Source of the DNA: Nonlabens sp.
GTDB lineage: Bacteria > Bacteroidota > Bacteroidia > Flavobacteriales > Flavobacteriaceae
Direction of reading: 5' to 3'
Length of the DNA: 34,485 nucleotides
NCBI GenBank assembly: GCA_020630715.1
Contig: JAHDIQ010000012.1
Span: forward strand, 43,674-78,158
The notes under the pieces were generated by a model, which saw nothing but the letters and a program-made list of their open reading frames with translations, did not search any database and was not told the origin of the DNA. Of the stretch, positions 24,025-32,460 are shown in pieces (within the stretch, counting starts at the first letter, position 1; each line of letters opens with the position of its first letter). Both the position numbers and the translations under genes were made by a program.

Positions 24025-25404
24025 TTACTTTACTAAGTTAATCTCTACACGTCTGTTTTGTGCTCTTCCGGCTTTTGTACCATTATCTGCAACTGGTCTT
24101 GATTCACCATAACCAGCAGACATTAATCTAGAAGCGTTAATTCCGTTAGAAACTAAGTAGTTCATTACAGATTGAGCTCTTGACTCAGATAATTTCTGGT
24201 TGAAAGAATCTGAACCTGAACTATCTGTATGACCATCAATTGTAAATCTAGAATCTGGATACTTCTTAAGGATCGCCGTAATATCTGACAATACTCTTGC
24301 AGATTCAGCCTTTATAGTAGACTTAGACGTATCAAATAAGATCGTTTTAGCGTACTGATTTAGTTGTGCTTGTTCTTGTGCAGAAGGTGCAGCTGGCTTA
24401 GGACAACCTTGTAAAGATTTTAAACCTGGTGTGTTAGGACATTTATCATCTGCATCTACAACTCCATCTTTATCTGCATCTTTAATAACTGGACATCCAT
24501 TATTAGAAGCAGGACCTTTTTCTGTTTTACAACGGTCTTTACTATCTACTACACCATCACCATCAGTATCAGGATCTGGACAACCTTTGTTGTAAGCCGG
24601 ACCAGCCACATCTACACAATTATCATCTTTATCTAGAGTACCATCACCATCAGTATCAGGACAACCCATATTTTCTGCAGGACCTGCATTGTTAGGACAG
24701 TTGTCTTTACTGTCTTCAATTCCATCATTGTCGCTATCAGGACAACCCATGAATTCTTTTAAACCTGCTACTTCAGGACAGTTGTCCTTGTCATCATAGA
24801 TACCATCACCATCTGTGTCAGTTCCACCCCATTTCCATTTAAGACCAGCTACATGTTGGAAGTGTTTAGGGTTAGCATCTTCAAAAGCATGTCGGTAAGT
24901 CGTTTGTAGGTTAAAAGCTAAGTTTTCCAGTAAATAAATATCAAATCCGATTGTCCCATTAAATGTTCCAAATCCTTGATCGTCTAACCAAGTGTATCCA
25001 CCACCTATTCCTAGAAATGGATCAAAAATAGCTTGGGTACTCAATGCTTTACCAAAATTGTATTGTAAGCCTGCGTCAAGTGCAGCAAATGAATTCTTTG
25101 GAATTGAATTGTCTCCAGCTCTTTCAATTTGGTTTACAGAAAATGCTCCAGTTGCAATTACTCCGTCTCCAACGTAGTAACCGATTTGCACACGTGATGG
25201 GAAAGGCATGATATTATAGTGATCGTAATTAAAAAATTCATCAAAGTATCCACCTAGACCTGCATCTTCTTCACCTACTGGATAAAGATCGATTGCATTT
25301 ACTCCTAAAGAGAAGGCCCATCTGTTACCTTCATCTTGTGCGTTCATTGTAGTAGCGCCTAGCATAAGGACTGCCACTAAAGCAATTTTTAAAATATTTT
25401 TCAT
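24025..25404 (-). CDS. OmpA-family outer membrane protein with thrombospondin type-3 repeats
   Basis: 459 aa from the preferred start. A signal peptide (1-22, ending TTMNA/QDEG) is followed by an eight-strand-type beta-barrel (about 25-190), five Ca-binding thrombospondin type-3 repeats (about 195-335; DTDGDG, DSDNDG, DTDGDG, DTDGDG and DADKDG, each followed by a xxCP-type Cys), and a C-terminal OmpA peptidoglycan-binding domain (about 350-459; [10 protein letters not shown] and [17 protein letters not shown]). An upstream in-frame ATG at 25425 would add MKHKNPN; the ATG at 25404 gives a normal signal peptide. It likely links outer membrane and cell wall and is probably abundant. It has its own promoter and terminator. 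Confidence 0.94.
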   Translation of the reverse strand: MKNILKIALVAVLMLGATTMNAQDEGNRWAFSLGVNAIDLYPVGEEDAGLGGYFDEFFNYDHYNIMPFPSRVQIGYYVGDGVIATGAFSVNQIERAGDNSIPKNSFAALDAGLQYNFGKALSTQAIFDPFLGIGGGYTWLDDQGFGTFNGTIGFDIYLLENLAFNLQTTYRHAFEDANPKHFQHVAGLKWKWGGTDTDGDGIYDDKDNCPEVAGLKEFMGCPDSDNDGIEDSKDNCPNNAGPAENMGCPDTDGDGTLDKDDNCVDVAGPAYNKGCPDPDTDGDGVVDSKDRCKTEKGPASNNGCPVIKDADKDGVVDADDKCPNTPGLKSLQGCPKPAAPSAQEQAQLNQYAKTILFDTSKSTIKAESARVLSDITAILKKYPDSRFTIDGHTDSSGSDSFNQKLSESRAQSVMNYLVSNGINASRLMSAGYGESRPVADNGTKAGRAQNRRVEINLVK

Positions 25405-25430
25405 GTTGGGGTTTTTATGTTTCAACTGTG

Positions 25431-25460
25431 CAAAATTAATCTCTTCTGTATTATTTACAA
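25431..25460 (-). promoter_or_regulatory. Promoter of ompA
   Basis: On the minus strand: TTG (25460-25458), 19-base spacer, TAATTTTG (25438-25431). The chosen ATG at 25404 follows 26 bases later; the ATG at 25425 would be only 5 bases from the -7 box, which supports the downstream start. Confidence 0.65.
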
Positions 25461-25518
25461 GGGTTTACACTATTTTTTTTATCAATTATTTAAACAAAAC
25501 GAACTAATTACTCACTTC

Positions 25519-26712
25519 TTAGATCACTTCCAGCTGTTTTCCTACTTTTTTAAATGCAGCAATTGCTTTGTCTAGGTGCTCCTTTTCATGAGCAGCACTT
25601 AATTGAACTCTAATTCTTGCTTTCTCTTTTGGTACAACTGGATAGAAAAATCCTATTACATAAATTCCTTCTTCTAATAACGCATCTGCCATTTTCTGTG
25701 ACAATTTTGCATCGTACAACATTACAGGAACTATCGCACTTTCTCCATCTATAATATCAAAGCCTAAAGCCATCATTCGTTCTTTGAAATACTTAGTATT
25801 GCTTTGCACTTTATCGATTAATGCAGTACTACTATCAATAAGTTCTAAAGCTTTTATAGATGCTCCTACAATTGATGGTGCTAGCGAATTTGAAAATAAA
25901 TATGGTCTAGAACGTTGTCTTAAAATTTCTATCACTTCTTTATTTGCACAAGTATAACCACCCATAGCGCCACCTAAGGCTTTTCCTAAAGTCCCTGTAA
26001 TGATGTCCACACGACCTAAAACACCTTTTGCCTCTAAAGTGCCACGGCCAGTATCTCCTAAAAATCCTGCGGCATGGCATTCATCTACCATAACTAGTGC
26101 ATCGTACTGATCTGCTAGGTCACATATTTTATCTAATGGTGCTAGTACTCCATCCATAGAAAACACACCATCTGTAACGATTACTTTAAATCGTGCACCA
26201 TCCGCAGTGGCTTGTTGTAATTGTTTTTCTAAATCTGCCATGTCTGCGCTGGCATATCTATACCTAGCGGCTTTACATAAACGTACGCCGTCTATAATAG
26301 AAGCATGATTTAAAGAATCTGATATGATCGCGTCTTCTTTAGTAAGCAATGGTTCAAAAACACCACCATTTGCATCAAAACATGCAGCGTATAAGATCGT
26401 GTCCTCACAACCGTAAAAATCTGCTAGCTTTTGTTCTAGTTCTTTATGAATGTCTTGCGTTCCACAAATGAAACGTACAGAGCTCATACCAAAACCATGA
26501 GAGTCTAATGTTTTTTTGGCAGCTTCTACTACTTTTGGATGTGATGAAAGTCCTAAATAGTTATTAGCACAAAAATTAATGACCTCACTACCATCATCTA
26601 ATTTGATGACCGCATCTTGTGGTGAAGTGATAATGCGCTCTTTTTTATAAAGGCCTTGACTTTTAATTTCTTCTAATTCGGCTTGTAGGTGTTCTTTTAT
26701 GCTTCCGTACAT
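25519..26712 (-). CDS. kbl: Glycine C-acetyltransferase (2-amino-3-ketobutyrate CoA ligase)
   Basis: A PLP-dependent alpha-oxoamine synthase that cleaves 2-amino-3-ketobutyrate with CoA to glycine and acetyl-CoA, the second step of threonine breakdown. At 397 aa it is the exact family size. The PLP lysine is Lys244 in GTLGKALGG, with the cofactor Asp-x-Cys-His motif VDECHAAGF (209-217) and the [14 protein letters not shown] opening (46-59). Serine palmitoyltransferase and KAS-type relatives share the fold, but the opening MYGSIKEHL favours Kbl. The partner threonine dehydrogenase (tdh) is not in the window. Confidence 0.94.
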   Translation of the reverse strand: MYGSIKEHLQAELEEIKSQGLYKKERIITSPQDAVIKLDDGSEVINFCANNYLGLSSHPKVVEAAKKTLDSHGFGMSSVRFICGTQDIHKELEQKLADFYGCEDTILYAACFDANGGVFEPLLTKEDAIISDSLNHASIIDGVRLCKAARYRYASADMADLEKQLQQATADGARFKVIVTDGVFSMDGVLAPLDKICDLADQYDALVMVDECHAAGFLGDTGRGTLEAKGVLGRVDIITGTLGKALGGAMGGYTCANKEVIEILRQRSRPYLFSNSLAPSIVGASIKALELIDSSTALIDKVQSNTKYFKERMMALGFDIIDGESAIVPVMLYDAKLSQKMADALLEEGIYVIGFFYPVVPKEKARIRVQLSAAHEKEHLDKAIAAFKKVGKQLEVI

Positions 26713-26732
26713 AGTTGTTTATTTATGGAGTT

Positions 26733-26740
26733 CAAAGGTA
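26733..26740 (-). promoter_or_regulatory. -7 promoter element of kbl
   Basis: TACCTTTG on the minus strand, 20 bases before the kbl ATG. It lies within the short gap after the helicase gene, giving kbl its own promoter in addition to any read-through. Confidence 0.55.
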
Positions 26741-26760
26741 GTCATCCCACCTTTATTTTT

Positions 26761-29700
26761 CTAGTTCCAGACTTCTTGTTTCAGTTGGTCAGTGTATAAC
26801 AATACCTTTTTATCAATCGTATATCCCATGGAGATTAATAATTGCGCATAATGATTTAATTGCGATACATATTTTTCTGATGGTTGTCCTGTTTTGTAAT
26901 CTATAATAGTTACTCGATGATCATTTAAAATTAAGCGATCTGGAATATAACTTTGTCCTTGTGGTGTGAGAATCGCGTGTTCATTTACAATGGTTTGATC
27001 ACCTTTAAAATAAATTTCAAATTCAGGATGATTTAAAATGCTTTTAACGGTGGTAATTAATTCTTCTTGCTCTACACCTGTTAAGGAGTGATCATTATTA
27101 ATTTTTGAAATAACTACTGGTAGATCATTTATCGTAGTTATATATGCCATATAATCATGAAGCAAGTTTCCCTTTATGATAGCGGTATTTGCGCCAGTTG
27201 CCCATAATAATCCTTTACGAGTAGAAAACGAAACTTCAGTATGTTGATTCACGCCGTAAGGAGCTAATTCTAGATTTTTGCTTTCTTTTTCTACCTCGCT
27301 CACACGTGGTGCGTTTCCTAAATGATATCGAGTACTCAATTCATTTTCTGTAACGTGATCATGATGATTGTTAAAATAGTTTTCTAGCAATTGCGCATAA
27401 TTAATTCCATCACCTTGTTTTTTATAGGTTCCAGAAATGTATAATTGCTCGCACGATCTGGTAAACGCAACGTATAATAGATTGATATGATCCATTTGAA
27501 CTTTCATAATGTGTTCATCATAAACCGCAGATGCATTTTCTGGATAACTGCTTGCTTCCTTACTTAGTCCTATATATAGGTGATCAAATCCTGCATGATC
27601 ATCTGCATGTACAGGAATCCATCCAGTATCGTTTCTACTTTCTTCAATTCCTTTGTCTAAATGCGGTACGATTACTACAGGAAATTCCAGTCCTTTAGAT
27701 TTATGAATGGTCATTACCGTTACTGCATCGTCATCTGGTGTTGCTGGCACGCTCAATTTATCAGCTTCTTGATCCCATTCTTCTAGGAAACCAGATAAGC
27801 TGATCTCGTAACCGTTGCTGTAATTATATGCAAATTCTAGAAAGGCTTGCAGTCTAGGATCTGTATGGTTGAATAAATTTAAGCTAGATGCGGTAAGTTC
27901 TATGGCGTTGAATAATTGCGCTTTCGCGAAAGCGGAATCAACATCACCATTATTACTACTCATTAAACTGTTGCATAATTGAGAAACGGTCTGTTTTAGA
28001 TGCGTTTTAAGGAACTCATGCTGATCATCTAGCTCATGAAATGCGCTGTAAGCCAGTAAAAAATCCAACTTTACGGCCTGTTGATCTGGTGCCTGAATCA
28101 TGCGTAAGGTAGCCACCAGTAATTGCACGCGACTACTAGCATGAACCAGTAAACTTTGCCCAGAAACCACTTTAATCTGATGTTCATTAGTCAGGAATTG
28201 TGCAATGTCGTGACCTTCACTATGGCGACGTACTAAAATACAAATCTCACCATATTGAAATCTAGATTCTAGCGCCTGATTTATTTGCTCTAGCACAATA
28301 AGTGGATAGGCGTTAGGCAAGCTTTCATATCGGTCTTGTGCGATCTCTTTTGCGTCCTCATTCAGTAAATCAAACTGTACGTAACCACCTTTTTTTGAGG
28401 TAGGTTCTTGGCGTAAAAACTCTAAATACAATTGTTGATAAACAGGATGTTTTAATTCATTCCCATAAAACTCAAAAAAGGCATTGTTGAACTCAATAAT
28501 TCTGTTGTAACTGCGCCAGTTAGTTCCTAGCGTTTCATTCTTTTTAGGTACCTGAAATAAATCATCCTTATTCAGCAGATTCAGAAATTGATCTGCATCA
28601 CCACCGCGCCATCTATAAATAGATTGTTTTGCATCACCTACCAGCATGAGCGATCCTGCGTTACCTTTTTCATCCAGACTAACTAGCGCATTGCTTATTA
28701 ATGGCTCTAGATTATTCCATTGCATGGTGCTGGTATCCTGAAATTCATCTACGAAGTAATGGCGGTATTTCTCGCCCAATCGTTCATAAATAAATGGCGC
28801 TGGTTGATCCTTAATTTCTTTTTCTAGAATGCCATTAAACTCATAAATAGGAAGCAGTTGTTCTTCCTCTTTTATAGCGTCAATCTCCTTTAATAATTCA
28901 TTAATTAATGAAATAGGTACAATACGTTTTAGGACATTTTGATAAAATAAAATCACTCCATACCGATCGGTATATTGATGGGCTAACTCAATTAATTGTG
29001 GTCGCAAACTTTCAATGATTGACTCATTTGCACTGTTAGTGTCTTTGTGAGCTAATTGTGCAGTTTCCATATCTGCAACGTAAGCCACGTCTGGATTTAC
29101 CACAAATAAACCATTTGCGGTCGTGGTAATGAATTTATAGACACGACCAGATTTGTAGTAAAAATCATCTGCTTGTAAACCGTTCTCATTGATTTGTCTT
29201 ACAATAGGTTGTGCAAGCGATTGAATATAGGTAGTAGATTCTTTTATGTGATTTTTAAGTGTCTTTCTTAACTTCTTAAAATCCTCAATGGACTTATCCT
29301 TAAGTTGGACTAAATACGGATAGTGATTTTCATTTTTAATCAAATCTGCGATGTTTTCTAGATCATAACTAATGTCCCAGCTTTTATCTTGGTCTATTTT
29401 TGATAAAGAAAAATTCACGAGAATATCTGTAAGTTCCGGATCAATTCCTGCTCTAGCAATTAATCTATTGATGGCTTTTGAAATAACAGCACTAGTATCT
29501 AGAGCAACTTCAAATCCAGGATCGATGTCAATGTCCCTAGCAAAAGTTCTTAAAATACGATGGTTAAAAGCATCTATGGTTACAATGTCAAAAGCGCTGT
29601 AATCATGCAATAGCTTTTTGTGAATTTGTCTTGCTTTTTTAATCGTCGCTTCTGGGGTGCTTCCGGTGGCATCTATGATGTGATTAAAAATCCCATAACT

Positions 29701-29916
29701 ATCTTTAGGAATAGGTTGCAAGGTGAAATTCTCCAGATGCATTAGGATGCGCTCTTTCATTTCTGCAACTGCTTTATTAGTAAATGTAACTGCTAGAATA
29801 CGACGATAGCCGTCACTGTAATCATGCTTAAATAGTAGGGTAAGATAATCTCTGGCTAGCGTATAGGTTTTACCAGATCCAGCACTTGCACTATAAAAAA
29901 TTGTAGGAGTATCCAT
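26761..29916 (-). CDS. RecB/AddA-like UvrD-type helicase with C-terminal nuclease domain
   Basis: 1051 aa from the ATG at 29916. Superfamily 1 helicase: Walker A SAGSGKT (11-17), Walker B VDEFQDTS (389-396), and MTIHKSKGLEFP (motif V region). The last 100 residues form a PD-(D/E)xK nuclease: LLHDY (early His), IPDRL (Asp993), IIDYKTG (Asp1006, Lys1008) and QLNHYAQLL. This suits the AddA/RecB subunit of a double-strand-break resection complex. Its AddB-like partner is not adjacent. The frame stays open upstream to 30207, but that stretch is Ser/Cys-rich, overlaps hflX and lacks homology, while ATG 29916 places Walker A at residue 11 and follows a -7 box. Confidence 0.92.
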   Translation of the reverse strand: MDTPTIFYSASAGSGKTYTLARDYLTLLFKHDYSDGYRRILAVTFTNKAVAEMKERILMHLENFTLQPIPKDSYGIFNHIIDATGSTPEATIKKARQIHKKLLHDYSAFDIVTIDAFNHRILRTFARDIDIDPGFEVALDTSAVISKAINRLIARAGIDPELTDILVNFSLSKIDQDKSWDISYDLENIADLIKNENHYPYLVQLKDKSIEDFKKLRKTLKNHIKESTTYIQSLAQPIVRQINENGLQADDFYYKSGRVYKFITTTANGLFVVNPDVAYVADMETAQLAHKDTNSANESIIESLRPQLIELAHQYTDRYGVILFYQNVLKRIVPISLINELLKEIDAIKEEEQLLPIYEFNGILEKEIKDQPAPFIYERLGEKYRHYFVDEFQDTSTMQWNNLEPLISNALVSLDEKGNAGSLMLVGDAKQSIYRWRGGDADQFLNLLNKDDLFQVPKKNETLGTNWRSYNRIIEFNNAFFEFYGNELKHPVYQQLYLEFLRQEPTSKKGGYVQFDLLNEDAKEIAQDRYESLPNAYPLIVLEQINQALESRFQYGEICILVRRHSEGHDIAQFLTNEHQIKVVSGQSLLVHASSRVQLLVATLRMIQAPDQQAVKLDFLLAYSAFHELDDQHEFLKTHLKQTVSQLCNSLMSSNNGDVDSAFAKAQLFNAIELTASSLNLFNHTDPRLQAFLEFAYNYSNGYEISLSGFLEEWDQEADKLSVPATPDDDAVTVMTIHKSKGLEFPVVIVPHLDKGIEESRNDTGWIPVHADDHAGFDHLYIGLSKEASSYPENASAVYDEHIMKVQMDHINLLYVAFTRSCEQLYISGTYKKQGDGINYAQLLENYFNNHHDHVTENELSTRYHLGNAPRVSEVEKESKNLELAPYGVNQHTEVSFSTRKGLLWATGANTAIIKGNLLHDYMAYITTINDLPVVISKINNDHSLTGVEQEELITTVKSILNHPEFEIYFKGDQTIVNEHAILTPQGQSYIPDRLILNDHRVTIIDYKTGQPSEKYVSQLNHYAQLLISMGYTIDKKVLLYTDQLKQEVWN
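27919..27934. repeat. Iterated palindrome CGCTTTCGCGAAAGCG, copy 8 (in helicase-nuclease gene)
   Basis: Exact copy. It encodes AFAKA at residues 662-666 of the helicase, between helicase motifs. Confidence 0.97.
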
Positions 29917-29922
29917 GAATCT

Positions 29923-29930
29923 CAAAGGTA
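29923..29930 (-). promoter_or_regulatory. -7 promoter element of the helicase-nuclease gene
   Basis: TACCTTTG on the minus strand, ending 6 bases before the ATG at 29916, so a leader of about 2-3 bases is predicted. Confidence 0.5.
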
Positions 29931-29983
29931 AAAAAATAGCATCAGGTAATGGTGTGATTACACATAATTTCCTTAATCTTAAG

Positions 29984-30010
29984 CAAGGTTTATAATAGCT
30001 GTAAACCTTG
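29984..30010. promoter_or_regulatory. Dyad operator candidate upstream of hflX
   Basis: Perfect 9-bp arms CAAGGTTTA (29984-29992) and TAAACCTTG (30002-30010), 9-base spacer. The right arm ends 8 bases before the hflX -7 box, so a bound protein would cover the -33 region. It has no T run. Confidence 0.55.
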
Positions 30011-30018
30011 TAAAATGG

Positions 30019-30026
30019 TATCTTTG
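30019..30026 (+). promoter_or_regulatory. -7 promoter element of hflX
   Basis: TATCTTTG, exact consensus, 17 bases before the hflX ATG. The usual -33 TTG is missing at normal spacing; the dyad lies there instead. Confidence 0.55.
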
Positions 30027-30043
30027 TTCTTATATTACAGTTA

Positions 30044-31267
30044 ATGTTAGAAAGAGAATCCCACGAATACGAAAAAGCCATACTGGTAGGTGTGGTTACA
30101 CAACAACAATCAGAAGAAAAACTGGTAGAATACCTAGATGAACTGGAGTTTCTAGCGTATACGGCTGGTGCTAGTATTAAAAAACGCTTTTCGCAAAAAC
30201 TAGCCAAACCTAATCCTAAAACTTTTTTAGGATCTGGAAAGATGGAAGAAATTCAAGCTTATGTAAAGTCCCATAATATTGATACGGTCATTTTTGATGA
30301 TGAGCTGTCACCAGCACAGCAAAAAAACATCGAAAAAATCTTAGAAACTAAGATTATCGATCGTACCTATTTGATTCTGGATATTTTTGCACAGCGCGCA
30401 GAGACTAGTTATGCACGCACACAGGTGGAATTAGCGCAGTATGAATATTTACTGCCACGATTAGTAGGATTATGGACTCACCTTGAGCGCCAGAAAGGTG
30501 GAATCGGGATGCGTGGTCCTGGTGAAACAGAAATCGAGACGGATAGACGTATTGTACGCGATCGCATTTCTCTATTGAAGAAGAAATTAAAAACCATTGA
30601 CAAACAAATGGCTACCCAGCGCGGTAACCGTGGTAAAATGGTGCGCGTTGCCTTAGTAGGATATACTAACGTGGGAAAAAGTACCTTAATGAATGTCATT
30701 GCAAAAAGTGAGGTATTTGCAGAAAATAAACTTTTTGCAACTCTAGATACGACCGTGCGCAAAGTAGTCGTGAAAAACCTGCCTTTTCTACTTACAGATA
30801 CGGTAGGGTTTATACGCAAGTTACCTACTCAATTAGTAGAGTCATTTAAATCTACGCTGGATGAAGTACGAGAATCAGATTTGTTGCTTCATGTGGTTGA
30901 TATCTCGCACGGCAGTTTTGAAGATCACATTGCTTCTGTAAATAAAATTCTGGATGAGATTGATGCAGTAGATAAACCTACCATCATGGTTTTTAATAAA
31001 ATAGACCAGTATCAGGCTGTGGATTATGATGAGGATGATCTAGAATATGAAAGAAGTAGTGCAAATTACACCTTAGAAGACTGGAAACGCACTTGGATGG
31101 CGCGCATGGGTGAGAATGTGGTTTTTATTTCTGCTATTGAAAAGGAGAATATGGATAGTTTCCGTAAAAAAGTGTACGATCAGGTGCGTGAGATTCATGT
31201 TACTAGGTTTCCATATAATGCATTCCTTTTTCCAGATTGGGAAGATCTAGTTGAAAGTCAAGAGTAG
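30044..31267 (+). CDS. hflX: GTPase HflX
   Basis: Ribosome-associated GTPase that splits stalled or hibernating 70S ribosomes in other bacteria. An N-terminal ND1-type domain and helical linker run to about 190 (with the family hallmark GGIGMRGPGETEIETDRR at 152-169). The G domain follows: G1 GYTNVGKS (206-213), G3 DTVGF (252-256) and G4 NKID (about 318-321). At 407 aa it is normal. It diverges from the helicase gene. The rest of its own unit is empty, with 205 bases before the next gene. Confidence 0.96.
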   Translation: MLERESHEYEKAILVGVVTQQQSEEKLVEYLDELEFLAYTAGASIKKRFSQKLAKPNPKTFLGSGKMEEIQAYVKSHNIDTVIFDDELSPAQQKNIEKILETKIIDRTYLILDIFAQRAETSYARTQVELAQYEYLLPRLVGLWTHLERQKGGIGMRGPGETEIETDRRIVRDRISLLKKKLKTIDKQMATQRGNRGKMVRVALVGYTNVGKSTLMNVIAKSEVFAENKLFATLDTTVRKVVVKNLPFLLTDTVGFIRKLPTQLVESFKSTLDEVRESDLLLHVVDISHGSFEDHIASVNKILDEIDAVDKPTIMVFNKIDQYQAVDYDEDDLEYERSSANYTLEDWKRTWMARMGENVVFISAIEKENMDSFRKKVYDQVREIHVTRFPYNAFLFPDWEDLVESQE

Positions 31268-31281
31268 CGTTGTTGTCATTT

Positions 31282-31297
31282 CGCTTTCGCGAAAGCG
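31282..31297. repeat. Iterated palindrome CGCTTTCGCGAAAGCG, copy 9 (intergenic)
   Basis: Exact copy 14 bases after the hflX stop, flanked by CATTT and TAATT as in other intergenic copies. Confidence 0.97.
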
Positions 31298-31350
31298 TAA
31301 TTAATAAGACAAAACTACCACGGTACAGTTAGCACTTATCCTAGAAAGGA

Positions 31351-31376
31351 AAATGCATTGCAATTGAAATGCATTG
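31351..31376. repeat. Direct repeat AAATGCATTG, two copies upstream of the PfkB gene
   Basis: AAATGCATTG at 31351-31360 and 31367-31376, 16-base period, each containing the palindrome ATGCAT. It lies 48 bases upstream of the putative -33 box. Confidence 0.7.
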
Positions 31377-31424
31377 TCAAAAAGTGTAGCCGTTAAACTT
31401 AATAATTGCTCTCAACAATGATCT

Positions 31425-31456
31425 TTTGTCCTACACAGAACAATAGTCTATTTTTG
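31425..31456 (+). promoter_or_regulatory. Promoter of the PfkB-family kinase gene
   Basis: TTTG (31425-31428), 20-base spacer, TATTTTTG (31449-31456), ATG 16 bases downstream. Both elements match. Confidence 0.65.
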
Positions 31457-31472
31457 CACAAAAATTCACAGC

Positions 31473-32393
31473 ATGAGTAAATTAGTAGTAGTAGGAACCG
31501 TGGCTTTTGATGCTATTGAAACGCCTTTTGGTAAAACAGATAAAATCTTAGGTGGCGCCGCTACGTTTATAGGACTAGCCGCTTCTCATTTTAATACAGA
31601 AGTAGGATTAGTAAGTGTGGTAGGTGGCGATTTCCCACAGGAATACCTTGATATGATGAGTAATCGTGGTATGAACATCGATGGTGTGGAAGTAGTGAAG
31701 GATGGAAAAACATTTTTTTGGTCTGGTAAGTACCACAACGATATGAATTCGCGTGATACACTAGCGACAGAATTAAACGTCCTAGCAGATTTTAATCCAG
31801 TAGTTCCAGAAAGTTTTAAAGATGCCGAGGTTGTAATGTTAGGAAACCTACATCCAGCGGTGCAGTTAGGTGTGATTGAGCAAACACCAGAAGCAAAATT
31901 AATCGTTCTAGACACGATGAATTTCTGGATGGACAGCGCTTTAGATTTATTACATCAAGTGATTGCTAAAGTAGATGTGATCACAATTAATGATGAAGAA
32001 GCTCGCCAGCTTTCTGGAGAATATTCACTAGTAAATGCTGCGAGAAAAATTCATGCGATGGGTCCTAAGTACGTGGTGATTAAAAAAGGAGAACACGGTG
32101 CTTTATTGTTTCACAATGAAGAAATCTTTTTTGCGCCAGCATTACCGCTAGAAGAGGTTTTTGATCCTACTGGAGCTGGAGACACATTTGCAGGTGGTTT
32201 TTCAGGATTCCTAGCTGCTAGTGGAGACTATAGTTTTGAAAATATGAAACGTGCGATCATCTATGGATCTAATTTTGCATCCTTTGCCGTAGAAAAATTT
32301 GGTACAGAACGTATGCAAACGATTACTAAAGATGAAATCAACACAAGATTAGAGCAATTTAAAGCGCTTACAAAATTTGAAATTAATTCATAA
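31473..32393 (+). CDS. PfkB-family carbohydrate or nucleoside kinase
   Basis: A 306-aa ribokinase-like kinase. The N-terminal GG motif is ILGGAATFIGLAA (25-37), and the C-terminal signature is DPTGAGDTFAGGF (231-243) with the catalytic base Asp237. The substrate cannot be told. A bulky Trp/Phe-rich lid (FFWSGKYHND, 81-90) differs from ribokinase. It precedes the purF-type gene with 67 bases between them and a terminator in the gap, an order I recall from other flavobacteria, so a link to purine or ribose phosphate metabolism is plausible but inferred. Confidence 0.92.
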   Translation: MSKLVVVGTVAFDAIETPFGKTDKILGGAATFIGLAASHFNTEVGLVSVVGGDFPQEYLDMMSNRGMNIDGVEVVKDGKTFFWSGKYHNDMNSRDTLATELNVLADFNPVVPESFKDAEVVMLGNLHPAVQLGVIEQTPEAKLIVLDTMNFWMDSALDLLHQVIAKVDVITINDEEARQLSGEYSLVNAARKIHAMGPKYVVIKKGEHGALLFHNEEIFFAPALPLEEVFDPTGAGDTFAGGFSGFLAASGDYSFENMKRAIIYGSNFASFAVEKFGTERMQTITKDEINTRLEQFKALTKFEINS

Positions 32394-32406
32394 GAAAAAT
32401 CAATAG

Positions 32407-32433
32407 AGCCCTCAAAAATTTTGAGGGCTTTTT
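32407..32433 (+). terminator. Rho-independent terminator after the PfkB gene
   Basis: AGCCCTCAAAA (32407-32417) and TTTTGAGGGCT (32419-32429), followed by a T run. It separates the kinase from the purF-type gene, whose own -7 box starts just after. Confidence 0.92.
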
Positions 32434-32436
32434 AAT

Positions 32437-32444
32437 TACTTTTG
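32437..32444 (+). promoter_or_regulatory. -7 promoter element of the purF-type gene
   Basis: TACTTTTG, exact consensus, 16 bases before the ATG and immediately after the preceding terminator. Confidence 0.5.
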
Positions 32445-32460
32445 ACTTTTAGAAAACATC

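Noticed and set aside
29917-30207. N-terminal extension of the helicase-nuclease by about 97 residues in the same frame
   Set aside because: It overlaps the start of hflX on the other strand, is rich in Ser, Cys and Tyr, shows no helicase homology, and the ATG at 29916 puts Walker A at the usual position after a -7 box.
30478-30819. Minus-strand open frame of 113 codons opposite hflX
   Set aside because: It mirrors the conserved HflX linker and G1 region, with no independent promoter or homology.
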